Shown here: positions 17,303 to 25,550 of the stretch, in pieces | Position numbering within the stretch: the stretch's first letter is position 1 | How the letters are laid out: every line of letters begins with the position of its first letter | Origin: Hydrogenimonas urashimensis | GTDB lineage: Bacteria; Campylobacterota; Campylobacteria; Campylobacterales; Hydrogenimonadaceae | DNA length: 64,000 bases | Assembly (NCBI RefSeq): GCF_016593255.1 | Contig: NZ_AP023212.1 | Location: 732,001 to 796,000 of the forward strand | Reading direction: 5' to 3' | Made by a program: the position numbers and the translations under genes | The notes under the pieces: model-generated | Told to the model about the DNA's origin: nothing | Seen by the model: only the letters and a program-made list of their open reading frames with translations | The model's database searches: none

Positions 17303-19011
17303 GGTTGTGATTTTACCCTAAAACACTCCCTTTCGAGATGGATGATCGCCTCACGAAAAGGAAAAGCCTCCTGGCATTGCAGATATTCGACGATCTGCCG
17401 GTCGCTTTCGGAACCGGAGCGCTGAAGTTTCTCGATAAAGCACCCTTTTTCATCCTCGTGTCCGCACTTGTCCAGGAGCAGGAGTTCCCCGCTTTTTGCG
17501 ACATTGGCCCGATAGTAGTTCAACAGCAGCCAGAAGGCGAGTGCCGGTTCGCTGTAGGTGTCGAGAACCTCTTTGGAAAAATCTTCGAAATCGCTGTATC
17601 CGCTCTTTTCGAAAAGGCCGGCGATCAGATCGATCATCGCGTTCAAAGCACGCATCGGCACCGAGTAGAGGATCAGCCTGCCGGCCCGTTCGCCTCCGCT
17701 ATAGAGGGCTCCGAGATAAAGGCGGACGCCCCGCTCGACCTCGTCGGCGAAGAGCTTGGTACGGATGCCAACCAGGCCGATGTCGCAGAAAGCGTGGCGG
17801 GCGCACCCTTTCAGGCAGCCGCTGAAACCGAGTGAGATGCCCAGCCGTCGGCATCTCTCCAGCGCCAAAGACGCGCTGCTCTCTTTCGTATCCATCAGCG
17901 AATAGACACAGTACCTCGAACCGGCGCAGGCGAGAATGCCTTCGTAGCGCGGGGCCGAATGATCGAATGGGACATCCGGCGGCAGATCGGGGATGTAGAA
18001 GTTCTGGTCGCAGCCGATGCGCACCGTATCCACTCCGTACCTGTCGCATATATGCAAAATCTCCTCGACCTGTGGCGCATCCGTTTCGCCGAATCGGGTC
18101 GTGTACCGGTGGGCGTAGAGACCGTTTTTAAGACGCACCCTCCGCTCCTGTCGCCCTTTTTTCATAAGGCTCTCCCCCGCTCCTTCGAGAAGACCACGGT
18201 ACCGTTCGGCAATCTTTAGCCGCAGCGTTTCGATGCCGATCGATTCGATCATGTGAAAGAGACGGGCACGTGAACGGCTCTCCCGGGGGCCCTCCTCTTT
18301 GTATATCTTGGCGACCGTGCGAAAGAGCGCCACGGTTTCGGCAGGCGTGACGAAGATATCAAGGGGGCACGCCGTGTGCGAATTCTTTCCGCCGGCATAG
18401 AGATTGAAGCCGTAGACCCCATCTTTTTTCGCCAATGCGAAATAAAGATCGTTTCCGAAAAAAGAGAGGCTCTGGGAGAGTCTGCCGCTGATGGCGGTGT
18501 TGAATTTGCGGGGAATCATCCCCACATACTCCGGCTTTTTCAGAAAACTCTCCTGCATCGCCAGCACGAGCCCGTAGACCTCCATGACCGCATCTTCGGC
18601 AATGCCGTCAAGGGGGTCGGTGACGATGTTGCGGAAGTTGTCGGTGAAGGTCTGCCAGGCGGTCATGCCGAAATCCTCGATTTTCCGGGCGGCTTCGAGC
18701 GCCGAATGGTAGTCAAGACCGTGAAGTTCGAGCTGTGCCCGGGAGGTGACGATCATCTTCGCGTCGGCCGACCGGGCCATACGGTAGATTCTCTCGAAAC
18801 TCTCCACGCCGATGCGGCCCGCGGGCACGCGTATGCGGAGAGTGAAAGTTTCCGGTGCCAGTTTATGGTTGAAGATACCGAAATTCTTCAGGTAGAAACG
18901 GTCCGATTCATCCAGATGCGTCGGATCGAGTTCCGTAAGTTTTTCGTAGAACTCGACCGGTTTGAGTTGTCGTTTCAGTTTTTCTATTTTGTTGAGTTTT
19001 TTCTGTTCCAT
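17299..19011 (-). CDS. Siroheme nitrite/sulfite reductase (ferredoxin type)
   Basis: A 570-residue protein of the ferredoxin-dependent nitrite/sulfite reductase family, which carries out six-electron reduction of sulfite to sulfide or nitrite to ammonia. The siroheme-[4Fe-4S] ligands appear as CxxxxxC in LACAGSRYC (about residue 360) and CxxxC in [12 protein letters not shown] (about residue 400). The two duplicated ferrodoxin-like halves are visible ([20 protein letters not shown] and [13 protein letters not shown]). Sequence cannot tell sulfite from nitrite as substrate. No siroheme or sulfate-assimilation gene is nearby; it is co-transcribed with recR. The start has no ribosome site and lies very close to a TATAAT. 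Confidence 0.85.
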   Translation of the reverse strand: MEQKKLNKIEKLKRQLKPVEFYEKLTELDPTHLDESDRFYLKNFGIFNHKLAPETFTLRIRVPAGRIGVESFERIYRMARSADAKMIVTSRAQLELHGLDYHSALEAARKIEDFGMTAWQTFTDNFRNIVTDPLDGIAEDAVMEVYGLVLAMQESFLKKPEYVGMIPRKFNTAISGRLSQSLSFFGNDLYFALAKKDGVYGFNLYAGGKNSHTACPLDIFVTPAETVALFRTVAKIYKEEGPRESRSRARLFHMIESIGIETLRLKIAERYRGLLEGAGESLMKKGRQERRVRLKNGLYAHRYTTRFGETDAPQVEEILHICDRYGVDTVRIGCDQNFYIPDLPPDVPFDHSAPRYEGILACAGSRYCVYSLMDTKESSASLALERCRRLGISLGFSGCLKGCARHAFCDIGLVGIRTKLFADEVERGVRLYLGALYSGGERAGRLILYSVPMRALNAMIDLIAGLFEKSGYSDFEDFSKEVLDTYSEPALAFWLLLNYYRANVAKSGELLLLDKCGHEDEKGCFIEKLQRSGSESDRQIVEYLQCQEAFPFREAIIHLERECFRVKSQP

Positions 19012-19021
19012 TTCAATGGCG

Positions 19022-19027
19022 ATTATA
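19022..19027 (-). promoter_or_regulatory. Possible -10 box of the nitrite/sulfite reductase gene
   Basis: A consensus TATAAT on the minus strand ends 10 bases before the ATG. Initiation 6-7 bases downstream would leave a leader of only about 3-4 bases. No good -35 box is visible. Confidence 0.35.
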
Positions 19028-19076
19028 CTCCACGTAAACTCCCCGGCGGCTGAAATTTTCGCTTTGGGCCAAATTA

Positions 19077-19085
19077 TGGTAAAAT
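19077..19085 (+). promoter_or_regulatory. Extended -10 promoter for dnaJ
   Basis: TGGTAAAAT is an extended -10 element about 57 bases before the dnaJ start, without a clear -35 box, as is common in Campylobacterota. No CIRCE-type inverted repeat is seen in the short dnaJ leader. Confidence 0.4.
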
Positions 19086-19141
19086 CGCGCGCAGAAACGC
19101 CGCATTTTCAATCTTCACGACATAGTATCAGGAGCACTTTT

Positions 19142-20272
19142 TTGGCTGAATTGGATTATTACGAAATACTCGAAATCGAACGCACCGCATCCCAGGAGGC
19201 GATCAAGAAAGCCTACCGGAAAATGGCACTCAAATACCATCCTGACCGCAATCCGGACGACAGGGAGGCGGAAGAGAAATTCAAACTGGTCAACGAAGCC
19301 TACCAGGTCCTCAGCGACGAACAGAAGCGCGCCGTCTACGACCGCTACGGCAAAGCGGGACTCGAAGGACAGGGATTCCACGGATTCGAAGGGCAGAGCT
19401 ACGAAGACATCATGGACGATCTTTCGGCCATCTTCGAATCGGTCTTCGGCGGCGGATTCACCGGCCGGAGGGCGAGCCGGGGGGCCGGGGAGAAATACAA
19501 CCTCGACCTCTCCGCCCAGATGGAGATCAGTTTCAAAGAGGCTATCTTCGGTGCCAAGAAAGAGCTCAAGTACCGCTACAAGAAACCGTGCGAAGCCTGC
19601 AAAGGAACCGGAGCGAAAAACGGCGAGGTCAAAGAGTGCGAATACTGCAACGGTCAGGGACAGGTCTATATGCGCCAGGGATTCATGACATTCGCGCAGA
19701 CCTGCCCCCAATGTCACGGCAGCGGCAAAACCATCAAAGAGAAGTGCGCGGCATGCGCCGGACGCGGCTACGAAGAGGTCGAGACGACGATCACCGTCGA
19801 TATTCCCGAGGGAGTGGACGACGGCAATCGGCTCCGTATACCCAATGCCGGGAATGTGTCGATCGACGGACGGCGGGGTGACCTCTATATCACCTTTTAT
19901 GTGGAGGAGGACGAGCACTTCATCCGCCACGGCGACGACATCTATCTGGAGGTGCCTGTCTTTTTCACCCAGGCGGTCCTGGGGGATACGATCGAAATTC
20001 CTACGCTCCGGGGCAAAAAAGAGCTGCGGCTGCCCCAGGGTGCCAAGGACAAGCAGCAGTTCGTTTTCCGCGGCGAGGGTGTCCGCAACGTCCACAGCGG
20101 GCAACTGGGCAACCTGATCGCCCAAATCCGAATCGTCTATCCGAAATCACTGAACGACCACCAGAAGGAGCTGCTTAGAGAGCTTCAGGAGAGTTTCGGC
20201 ATCGAGAGCAAACCCCACGAAAGCATGTTCGAATCGGCTTTCGACAAAATCAAGGGATGGTTCAAGAAGTAA
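19142..20272 (+). CDS. dnaJ: Chaperone DnaJ
   Basis: DnaJ is the co-chaperone that delivers substrates to DnaK and stimulates its ATPase. The 376-residue protein has the J domain with the HPD triad ([12 protein letters not shown]) at about residues 27-38, a short Gly/Phe linker, and four CxxCxGxG zinc repeats between about 145 and 210 ([32 protein letters not shown]). I take the TTG at 19142 as start: AGGAG lies 7 bases before it and it yields the family N-terminus (M)AELDYYEIL. Upstream in-frame ATGs overlap the divergent reductase gene and the promoter. Confidence 0.95.
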   Translation: MAELDYYEILEIERTASQEAIKKAYRKMALKYHPDRNPDDREAEEKFKLVNEAYQVLSDEQKRAVYDRYGKAGLEGQGFHGFEGQSYEDIMDDLSAIFESVFGGGFTGRRASRGAGEKYNLDLSAQMEISFKEAIFGAKKELKYRYKKPCEACKGTGAKNGEVKECEYCNGQGQVYMRQGFMTFAQTCPQCHGSGKTIKEKCAACAGRGYEEVETTITVDIPEGVDDGNRLRIPNAGNVSIDGRRGDLYITFYVEEDEHFIRHGDDIYLEVPVFFTQAVLGDTIEIPTLRGKKELRLPQGAKDKQQFVFRGEGVRNVHSGQLGNLIAQIRIVYPKSLNDHQKELLRELQESFGIESKPHESMFESAFDKIKGWFKK

Positions 20273-20311
20273 CCGGGCGGCAGAACCCATCTTATGGATA
20301 CCTGTGCCCGG
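20273..20311. terminator. Inverted repeat between convergent dnaJ and SIMPL genes
   Basis: CCGGGC at 20273-20278 and GCCCGG at 20306-20311 can pair around a long, partly self-complementary middle. There is no U-run on either strand, so use as a bidirectional terminator is only possible. Confidence 0.25.
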
Positions 20312-20325
20312 CAGAAATGAGGCGC

Positions 20326-21036
20326 TTAGTCGGCCAGGTAGTACTCGATCGTCGAAACGACCCGCACCTTCTTGATATAGGGCGTGTTCTTGTCGCGGTT
20401 TGTGATGGAAAACTGCCCCTGCCGCGCTTTTTTGATTTTTCCAAGCCGGCTTTGGGAATCTTTCGCGAACTTCTGTGCCACTTTTCTCGCGTTGCGCGTC
20501 GCCTCTTCTATCATCTCCGGCTTGACACTGTTTAGCTTCGTGAAAAGATACTCCGTCCTGTTTCCGTACTCGTTGCGTTCGAAAACAATCCCCTTCTTTC
20601 CCAGCTGCGTCAGCGCCTGCATCGATTCCCGCACCTTTTTGACCCTGGGAGTATAGACCGTGATGCTCTGGCGCGCCACGTAACGGAATTTCACCCGCTG
20701 CTCTCCTCCGTACTCCTGCGCCAGTTTGTCGGTGATGGCGGGGCCGTTGATCGTTATTTCATTCCTTTCAAATCCCGCGTTTTCAAGGAAGGCGACGATC
20801 TCTTTTTTGTCTTTTTCCATGCTCTCGTAAAGTGCGGCGAGGTCATTGTCTGCCCGTGTGAATGTGATCGGCCAGAGGGCGATGTCGGCGGGATATTCTC
20901 TTTCCGAAAGCCCTTTGACCGTCACGCTCCGTTCGAAGGATTTGAACCTTACAATACTCTCACCCAGCAGATACCCCAGCGACGAGAGCCCTACGATGAT
21001 TGAAAGACCAAGAACCAGCGACTCTTTCATTCGCAT
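20326..21036 (-). CDS. SIMPL (DUF541) domain protein
   Basis: A 236-residue protein with an N-terminal signal or anchor helix (about residues 7-25) and a SIMPL/DUF541 domain filling the rest. Recognisable parts are SVTVKGLSEREYPADIALWPITF at the start and the repeated KxxIxxFLxxAGFERNEITI segment. SIMPL proteins are periplasmic or outer-membrane-linked; the family includes a mouse signalling molecule and the bacterial BP26/OMP28, which forms channel-like oligomers. Its role in this organism is unknown. It follows the unknown secreted gene by 9 bases, so the two are probably co-transcribed. Confidence 0.8.
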   Translation of the reverse strand: MRMKESLVLGLSIIVGLSSLGYLLGESIVRFKSFERSVTVKGLSEREYPADIALWPITFTRADNDLAALYESMEKDKKEIVAFLENAGFERNEITINGPAITDKLAQEYGGEQRVKFRYVARQSITVYTPRVKKVRESMQALTQLGKKGIVFERNEYGNRTEYLFTKLNSVKPEMIEEATRNARKVAQKFAKDSQSRLGKIKKARQGQFSITNRDKNTPYIKKVRVVSTIEYYLAD

Positions 21037-21045
21037 CTTTTTCTC

Positions 21046-22128
21046 CTACTCGTTTCTTCGTTTGCGGATTTTGGTCCGTTTGTAACCGGTTTGATGGAGA
21101 AACGTATTGGGGTCTTCGTCTTCTTGGTTTGTGTAGTAGACATCGCCCTGGGGCGTTTTCCAGCGGTGCCTGAAAGCGTCGGTGTCGAGTTCCACTTCGC
21201 CGGTATGGGGATTGACATACTCCTCCTGTCCTGTCAGAACGAGAAAATTGTCGTTCATGATCTCCTCTTTGTTGATGCGGGTTTTTCGGAGAATTTCCTG
21301 GTCTATCTGCCGAATACGGTCGTAAATCTTCATGACGATGCGGGCGCGCTCTTTCTGTCCATGCGCCTCCTTGAGAATCCAGTCGGGATTGAAGCGGATG
21401 GAAAAACGCATGATATCCATCACCGGCTTCCAGCGGTCGAAAGATTTGACGGGAGCACGGAACGAGAGCGTGCGTGTATTCTTCCAGGTCATGGCCCCCC
21501 GCATGTCGACGATGCCCGTCATCATGATTTCGCGGAAACGTGTCCCGCCTTCCGTGTACTCGAAAACGCCGCCTGCCGCGTCGCTGGTGAATGTCGCCTG
21601 GGGCATGCCCGCGGAGGCCAGCAGTCTGTTCATATAGGCCAGCCCACGGTCGATCGCGAGTTTCTCCCCCGGCAGAGGGCGGAGCTTGAGAATCCTGACG
21701 TTCGCGGCGCGGGGATGGTAATAGGCGAAAAGAGCCTTCAGGAAGGTTTTGGCATCCATGATCTGCTTCACTTCCGCTCCCTGGTAGTTGCTGCCGGGCG
21801 GGAAGAAACCGCCCCCGATACCGAGATGGGCATAGACGATATCGGGGTAGATATGAAACGCCACCGTTGCTTTTTTGTCACTCTTGTAAAGAAGGTCGCA
21901 TTTGGCTTCCATCGCGTTCAGTGGACCGCCTGCCTGAAGGGCATTGACACGAAAAATACCCCCCTCATGCTGCCATCCTTTCGGAACCAGTATCGAAAAG
22001 GCCCTCTCGCGTGGCTCATACACCCTTTTGAACGCCACTCCTTCGTATCCGTAAAGAGCCGCGGGAATGCAAAAGAGGATCGCCAAAAGGAGCGTAAGCG
22101 CGAAGCGCCTCTCTTTTTCTTTCATCAT
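21046..22128 (-). CDS. Secreted protein of unknown function
   Basis: A 360-residue protein with a clear signal peptide (RRFALTLLLAILFCIPAALYG, cut near residue 28). I do not recognise the family. The middle holds Gly/Pro-rich, aromatic segments (HLGIGGGFFPPGSNYQG) and the region from about 235 on is highly charged. Near the C-terminus is a repeat-like pattern EEYVNPHTGEVELDTDAF, then RHRWKTPQGDVYYTNQEDED, suggesting a small beta domain. It has its own upstream region with a GACAC/GTGTC hairpin (22141-22157) just before AAAGGAGA. The SIMPL gene follows. Confidence 0.7.
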   Translation of the reverse strand: MMKEKERRFALTLLLAILFCIPAALYGYEGVAFKRVYEPRERAFSILVPKGWQHEGGIFRVNALQAGGPLNAMEAKCDLLYKSDKKATVAFHIYPDIVYAHLGIGGGFFPPGSNYQGAEVKQIMDAKTFLKALFAYYHPRAANVRILKLRPLPGEKLAIDRGLAYMNRLLASAGMPQATFTSDAAGGVFEYTEGGTRFREIMMTGIVDMRGAMTWKNTRTLSFRAPVKSFDRWKPVMDIMRFSIRFNPDWILKEAHGQKERARIVMKIYDRIRQIDQEILRKTRINKEEIMNDNFLVLTGQEEYVNPHTGEVELDTDAFRHRWKTPQGDVYYTNQEDEDPNTFLHQTGYKRTKIRKRRNE

Positions 22129-22241
22129 CTTCTCCTTTCCGACACTCCCGGCGTGTCTGAAACCCCCTATGGGACTATTGTATCGAAAACGGTGTCAGAG
22201 GAGGGTTAGGTAAAGAGGGGTGCATGAAAGGCGACAGTGCG

Positions 22242-22261
22242 AAAGCCCCGCGCAGGGCTTT
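22242..22261 (-). terminator. Possible terminator after ccsBA
   Basis: AAAGCCC and GGGCTTT form a 7-bp GC-rich stem with a 6-base loop, starting about 10 bases after the ccsBA stop. The minus-strand U-run is only three bases, so termination may be weak. Confidence 0.4.
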
Positions 22262-22270
22262 TGGGCAAAG

Positions 22271-25200
22271 TTACCTGTTCGCACGGTTTAGAGGCAGAAG
22301 TTCACGCTTTCGGTAAGCCAACAGGATTGTCGCGGCTACCACGGCGGCGACGTAGTAGACAAATGTCGGAATCGGCACCGGGTCGCCTTTGGCGTAGGAG
22401 TGCATACCGCTAAGATAGTAGTTGACGCCGAAGTAGGTCATGATGACGGAGCTGAAGGCGAGCAGGGAAGCGACATTGAAAGCGAAGACGCCCCGCATCG
22501 ATTTGACAAATCGCAGATGCACGACGGCAGCGTAGACCAGAATCGTTACCAGCGCCCATGTCTCTTTCGGGTCCCATCCCCAGTAGCGGCCCCAGCTTTC
22601 GTTGGCCCAGACACCGCCCAGGAAGTTGCCCACCGTCAGAAGCGCCAGTCCGGCGATGAGAGCCATCTCGTTGATGTGGGTCAGTTCGCGAATCGAGTAT
22701 TCGATGTCGGCACGGTTTTCGCCGTGCCTAATGATGTAGAGCCACAGCGTGATGAAACCAAGAAGCGCGCCAAGCCCCAGGAAACCGTAACTCGCCGTAA
22801 TCACCGCCACGTGGATCATGAGCCAGTAGGATTTGAGAACCGGAACAAGGTTGGTGATCTCGGGATCGAGCCAGTTGAGGTGGGCGACGAAGAGTATGAG
22901 GCCCGCAAGAATCGCCGTAGCCGCCAGCGTGATCGGAGAGCGCTTCGAAAAGATGAATCCCGCCAGCAGTGTCGCCCATCCGATGTAGAGCATCGATTCG
23001 TACCCGTTGCTCCAGGGAGCGTGTCCGGCGATATACCAGCGCAGTCCGAGGGCAGCGGTCTGGATGAAAAAGCCGGCAATCAGAATGGCCATGCCGATGC
23101 GCACCGCCCATTTGAGGTTGAACTTCGGCTTGATGATATGCCCGATGGCAAGAAACAGAAGCGCCAGACCCACCAGAAGATAGACGGGAACCAGCCTCTG
23201 GAACGGTTTTGTCCGGTTCATGAGAAGTTCCGCATCGATCCGGCCCTGTTCGGGGATGATCGCCGCCCCGTAGAAATTCTGATACTGCCGTATCACCTCC
23301 AGCGCCTTGTCCGCCTTCGTCCAGTTCCCCTCCTTCAGTGCCGTATCGACGTTGCTGAAGTAGTTGGCGAGGATCGCCTGCACGAATTTCCCGCTCTTTT
23401 CGTCGAAATGTTTGATCGCGTCAATCGGCGCGTACCAGCGGCCCGTTTTGTCTTGCGGGTTGGGGAAGATCCGGAGCATGGAGCCTGTAAAAGTCATGTA
23501 CATCACATTGACCCGTTCGTCGACTTTGAGAAGCTCCTTGTCCAATACGCTGCGCTCCGCGGGGCGTTTGCGCGTGATCTCTTCGACCCGCTGCGCCAGT
23601 TTGTAGCCCTCTTTCCTGTCGAAATCGAAGAAATCGTCGAAGGTGGCGTATTTCGCCTTGGGGTCGATACCGAGAATTTCGTTGATTCCCGGATGGGAGA
23701 CTTTGATCATCGGAACTTTCTGCCACTGATCGGGACGGACGATCATTCCCAGGAAAACCTGGTCGGCATCGAGTCCGAAACGTACCTCTTTGCGACTCAC
23801 CTTGCGAAGAACCTCTCTTGCCAGAGTATCGATCGGTTCGATACGCCCGCCGTTGTCCTGCACAAGAAGCCTGCCAAATTCATGGGCATGGGCTTTCTGG
23901 ATGAGAGGGAGTCCCAGTTTTTTCGCTTCCGCAAACTCGTCCGCATGAAGCGGGAGCGCAAGAGAGCCCACGAGAGCGAAAACCGCCAGGGCAGGCGCGC
24001 ACTTTTCGGCCATTTTCTGCAGGTCCCGCGCCCTGCGCATCAGATTCTGGAACCTGCTCGAATAGGTGAGCATCGAACCGAACATCCCGATCGCCAGCAG
24101 CAGATACCCCAGATAGGTGGGCCAGGTACCGGGGTCGTGGTTGACAGAGAGAATCGTCCCCTTCTCGTCCATGTCGTAGGAAGACTGGAAAAAGCGGTAG
24201 CCGCGATAGTCCAGAACATGGTTCATATAGATTCGAAAAGGCATCTCGACCTTCTTTTCCGGATCGATGACGACCACCTCACTGGCGTAGGAGGAGGGAC
24301 TCATGGAGCCTGGGTAGCGTTCCAGCTGGAAATCGACCAGTTTCAGCGCAAATGGCAGCTTTATGACGCGGGAGCCGTAACTAAGAGCGACATCCCACCC
24401 TTTTAGCCGCACATGCGCCTCTTCGCCGGGTTCTCCTTTGGTTCCGTACAGCGTGACCTTTTTTGATGCATCTCCCATCGCCACATTGAGTTCCACGACA
24501 TCGAGAGAGCGGCGCATTGCCGGGGATCTGCCTTCTGCTGCACTCTCGATGACCACTTTGGCATGGGGAAGCGCCTCCTTGATGACGAAATTGATGCCCG
24601 AGCCGCTGTAGAGATAGCGGGTCTGAAGCTCTCTGTCGCCCCGTTCGAGTATGCCCGAGCTTTTGTCATCCATTTTCAGATACTGCAGCGCGAAAGGGAG
24701 TTTGGCCACCAGCTTTCCGTCGGAGAAACCGATTCTGATGACGGGCTTGGCACTCTGGACATCGCTTTCGAAGGCGATGACGAATGCGGGTGTTTCGTAA
24801 TTTTCCCCCGCTTTGAGCGTCACCTGCGTGGGGGTATCGCCCGATGCGACCATCATCGTGATGATGGCGCCACCCTTCGCATCCGCGACAATTTTTTCCA
24901 CCGCGTCGGGGATATATCTTAAAACCTCGATCGTCAGGGTGTCGCCGTCGAGCCGTATCGACTGCTTCATGCGATTGCTGCCGATTTTGGAGAAGAGAAC
25001 CGGTTTCGCGTAGGTCAGATGTTTTCCCTCTTTCGCGGCGTCGACCTGGATGAAGGTGCGGTCGGTGACCAGCTCGTTGCTTGTCGCCCCTTCCCGGATA
25101 TGCATGATCCCCTCGTACCCCACATACCGGGTGATCGCCGCTCCGATTAGGATGATGATGAATGCGGCGTGAAAGATGAAAATAAGCGTTTTGCCGGGAC

Positions 25201-25414
25201 GCCACATGCGGTACCGGACGATATTGGCCACGAGATTGATAGCGAGAAACAGAAGAAGGAGTTCGAACCATTTGGCGTTGTAGACGAGCGCTTTGGCGGT
25301 CTGCGTGCCGTAGTCGTTCTCTATGAAGGTCGCGGCCCCGATGGCGAAAGCGAAGATGAGCATCATGATGATGGCGCTGTGCATCGAGAGCAGATAGTCC
25401 GTTATTTTTTTCAT
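22271..25414 (-). CDS. ccsBA: Cytochrome c synthase, CcsBA fusion (System II)
   Basis: This 1047-residue membrane protein exports heme and attaches it to apocytochrome c in the periplasm. It is a natural fusion of CcsB/ResB (residues about 1-450, membrane helices at the start and near 440, with a large periplasmic domain) and CcsA (about 740-1047). The heme-handling WWD signature is WGRYWGWDPKETWALVT in the CcsA half, and a conserved external His is in HAPWSNGYESMLYIGW. Fused CcsBA is standard in Campylobacterota; H. pylori has a version of about 936 residues. The section 470-700 between the two halves is periplasmic and includes a TPR-poor, charged insert. Its presence implies c-type cytochrome-based respiration. 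Confidence 0.95.
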   Translation of the reverse strand: MKKITDYLLSMHSAIIMMLIFAFAIGAATFIENDYGTQTAKALVYNAKWFELLLLFLAINLVANIVRYRMWRPGKTLIFIFHAAFIIILIGAAITRYVGYEGIMHIREGATSNELVTDRTFIQVDAAKEGKHLTYAKPVLFSKIGSNRMKQSIRLDGDTLTIEVLRYIPDAVEKIVADAKGGAIITMMVASGDTPTQVTLKAGENYETPAFVIAFESDVQSAKPVIRIGFSDGKLVAKLPFALQYLKMDDKSSGILERGDRELQTRYLYSGSGINFVIKEALPHAKVVIESAAEGRSPAMRRSLDVVELNVAMGDASKKVTLYGTKGEPGEEAHVRLKGWDVALSYGSRVIKLPFALKLVDFQLERYPGSMSPSSYASEVVVIDPEKKVEMPFRIYMNHVLDYRGYRFFQSSYDMDEKGTILSVNHDPGTWPTYLGYLLLAIGMFGSMLTYSSRFQNLMRRARDLQKMAEKCAPALAVFALVGSLALPLHADEFAEAKKLGLPLIQKAHAHEFGRLLVQDNGGRIEPIDTLAREVLRKVSRKEVRFGLDADQVFLGMIVRPDQWQKVPMIKVSHPGINEILGIDPKAKYATFDDFFDFDRKEGYKLAQRVEEITRKRPAERSVLDKELLKVDERVNVMYMTFTGSMLRIFPNPQDKTGRWYAPIDAIKHFDEKSGKFVQAILANYFSNVDTALKEGNWTKADKALEVIRQYQNFYGAAIIPEQGRIDAELLMNRTKPFQRLVPVYLLVGLALLFLAIGHIIKPKFNLKWAVRIGMAILIAGFFIQTAALGLRWYIAGHAPWSNGYESMLYIGWATLLAGFIFSKRSPITLAATAILAGLILFVAHLNWLDPEITNLVPVLKSYWLMIHVAVITASYGFLGLGALLGFITLWLYIIRHGENRADIEYSIRELTHINEMALIAGLALLTVGNFLGGVWANESWGRYWGWDPKETWALVTILVYAAVVHLRFVKSMRGVFAFNVASLLAFSSVIMTYFGVNYYLSGMHSYAKGDPVPIPTFVYYVAAVVAATILLAYRKRELLPLNRANR

Positions 25415-25550
25415 AGGTGAAACTCCGGCAAGATCAGATACCGACGCGTGCGCTCCGCCCGGGTCGTCACGTCGGTTTACAAGTTGATTATCTTACCGAA
25501 AAGAAAGGCTTTAAGAGGTAAAACAGAGAGCTAAATTCAGTATATAAGTC

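Noticed and set aside
22400-24406. Open frame of 668 codons antisense to ccsBA
   Set aside because: It is a mirror of the ccsBA coding frame, rich in Arg, His, Asp and Gly as expected of a GC-rich reverse strand, with no membrane pattern or family match and no ribosome site.
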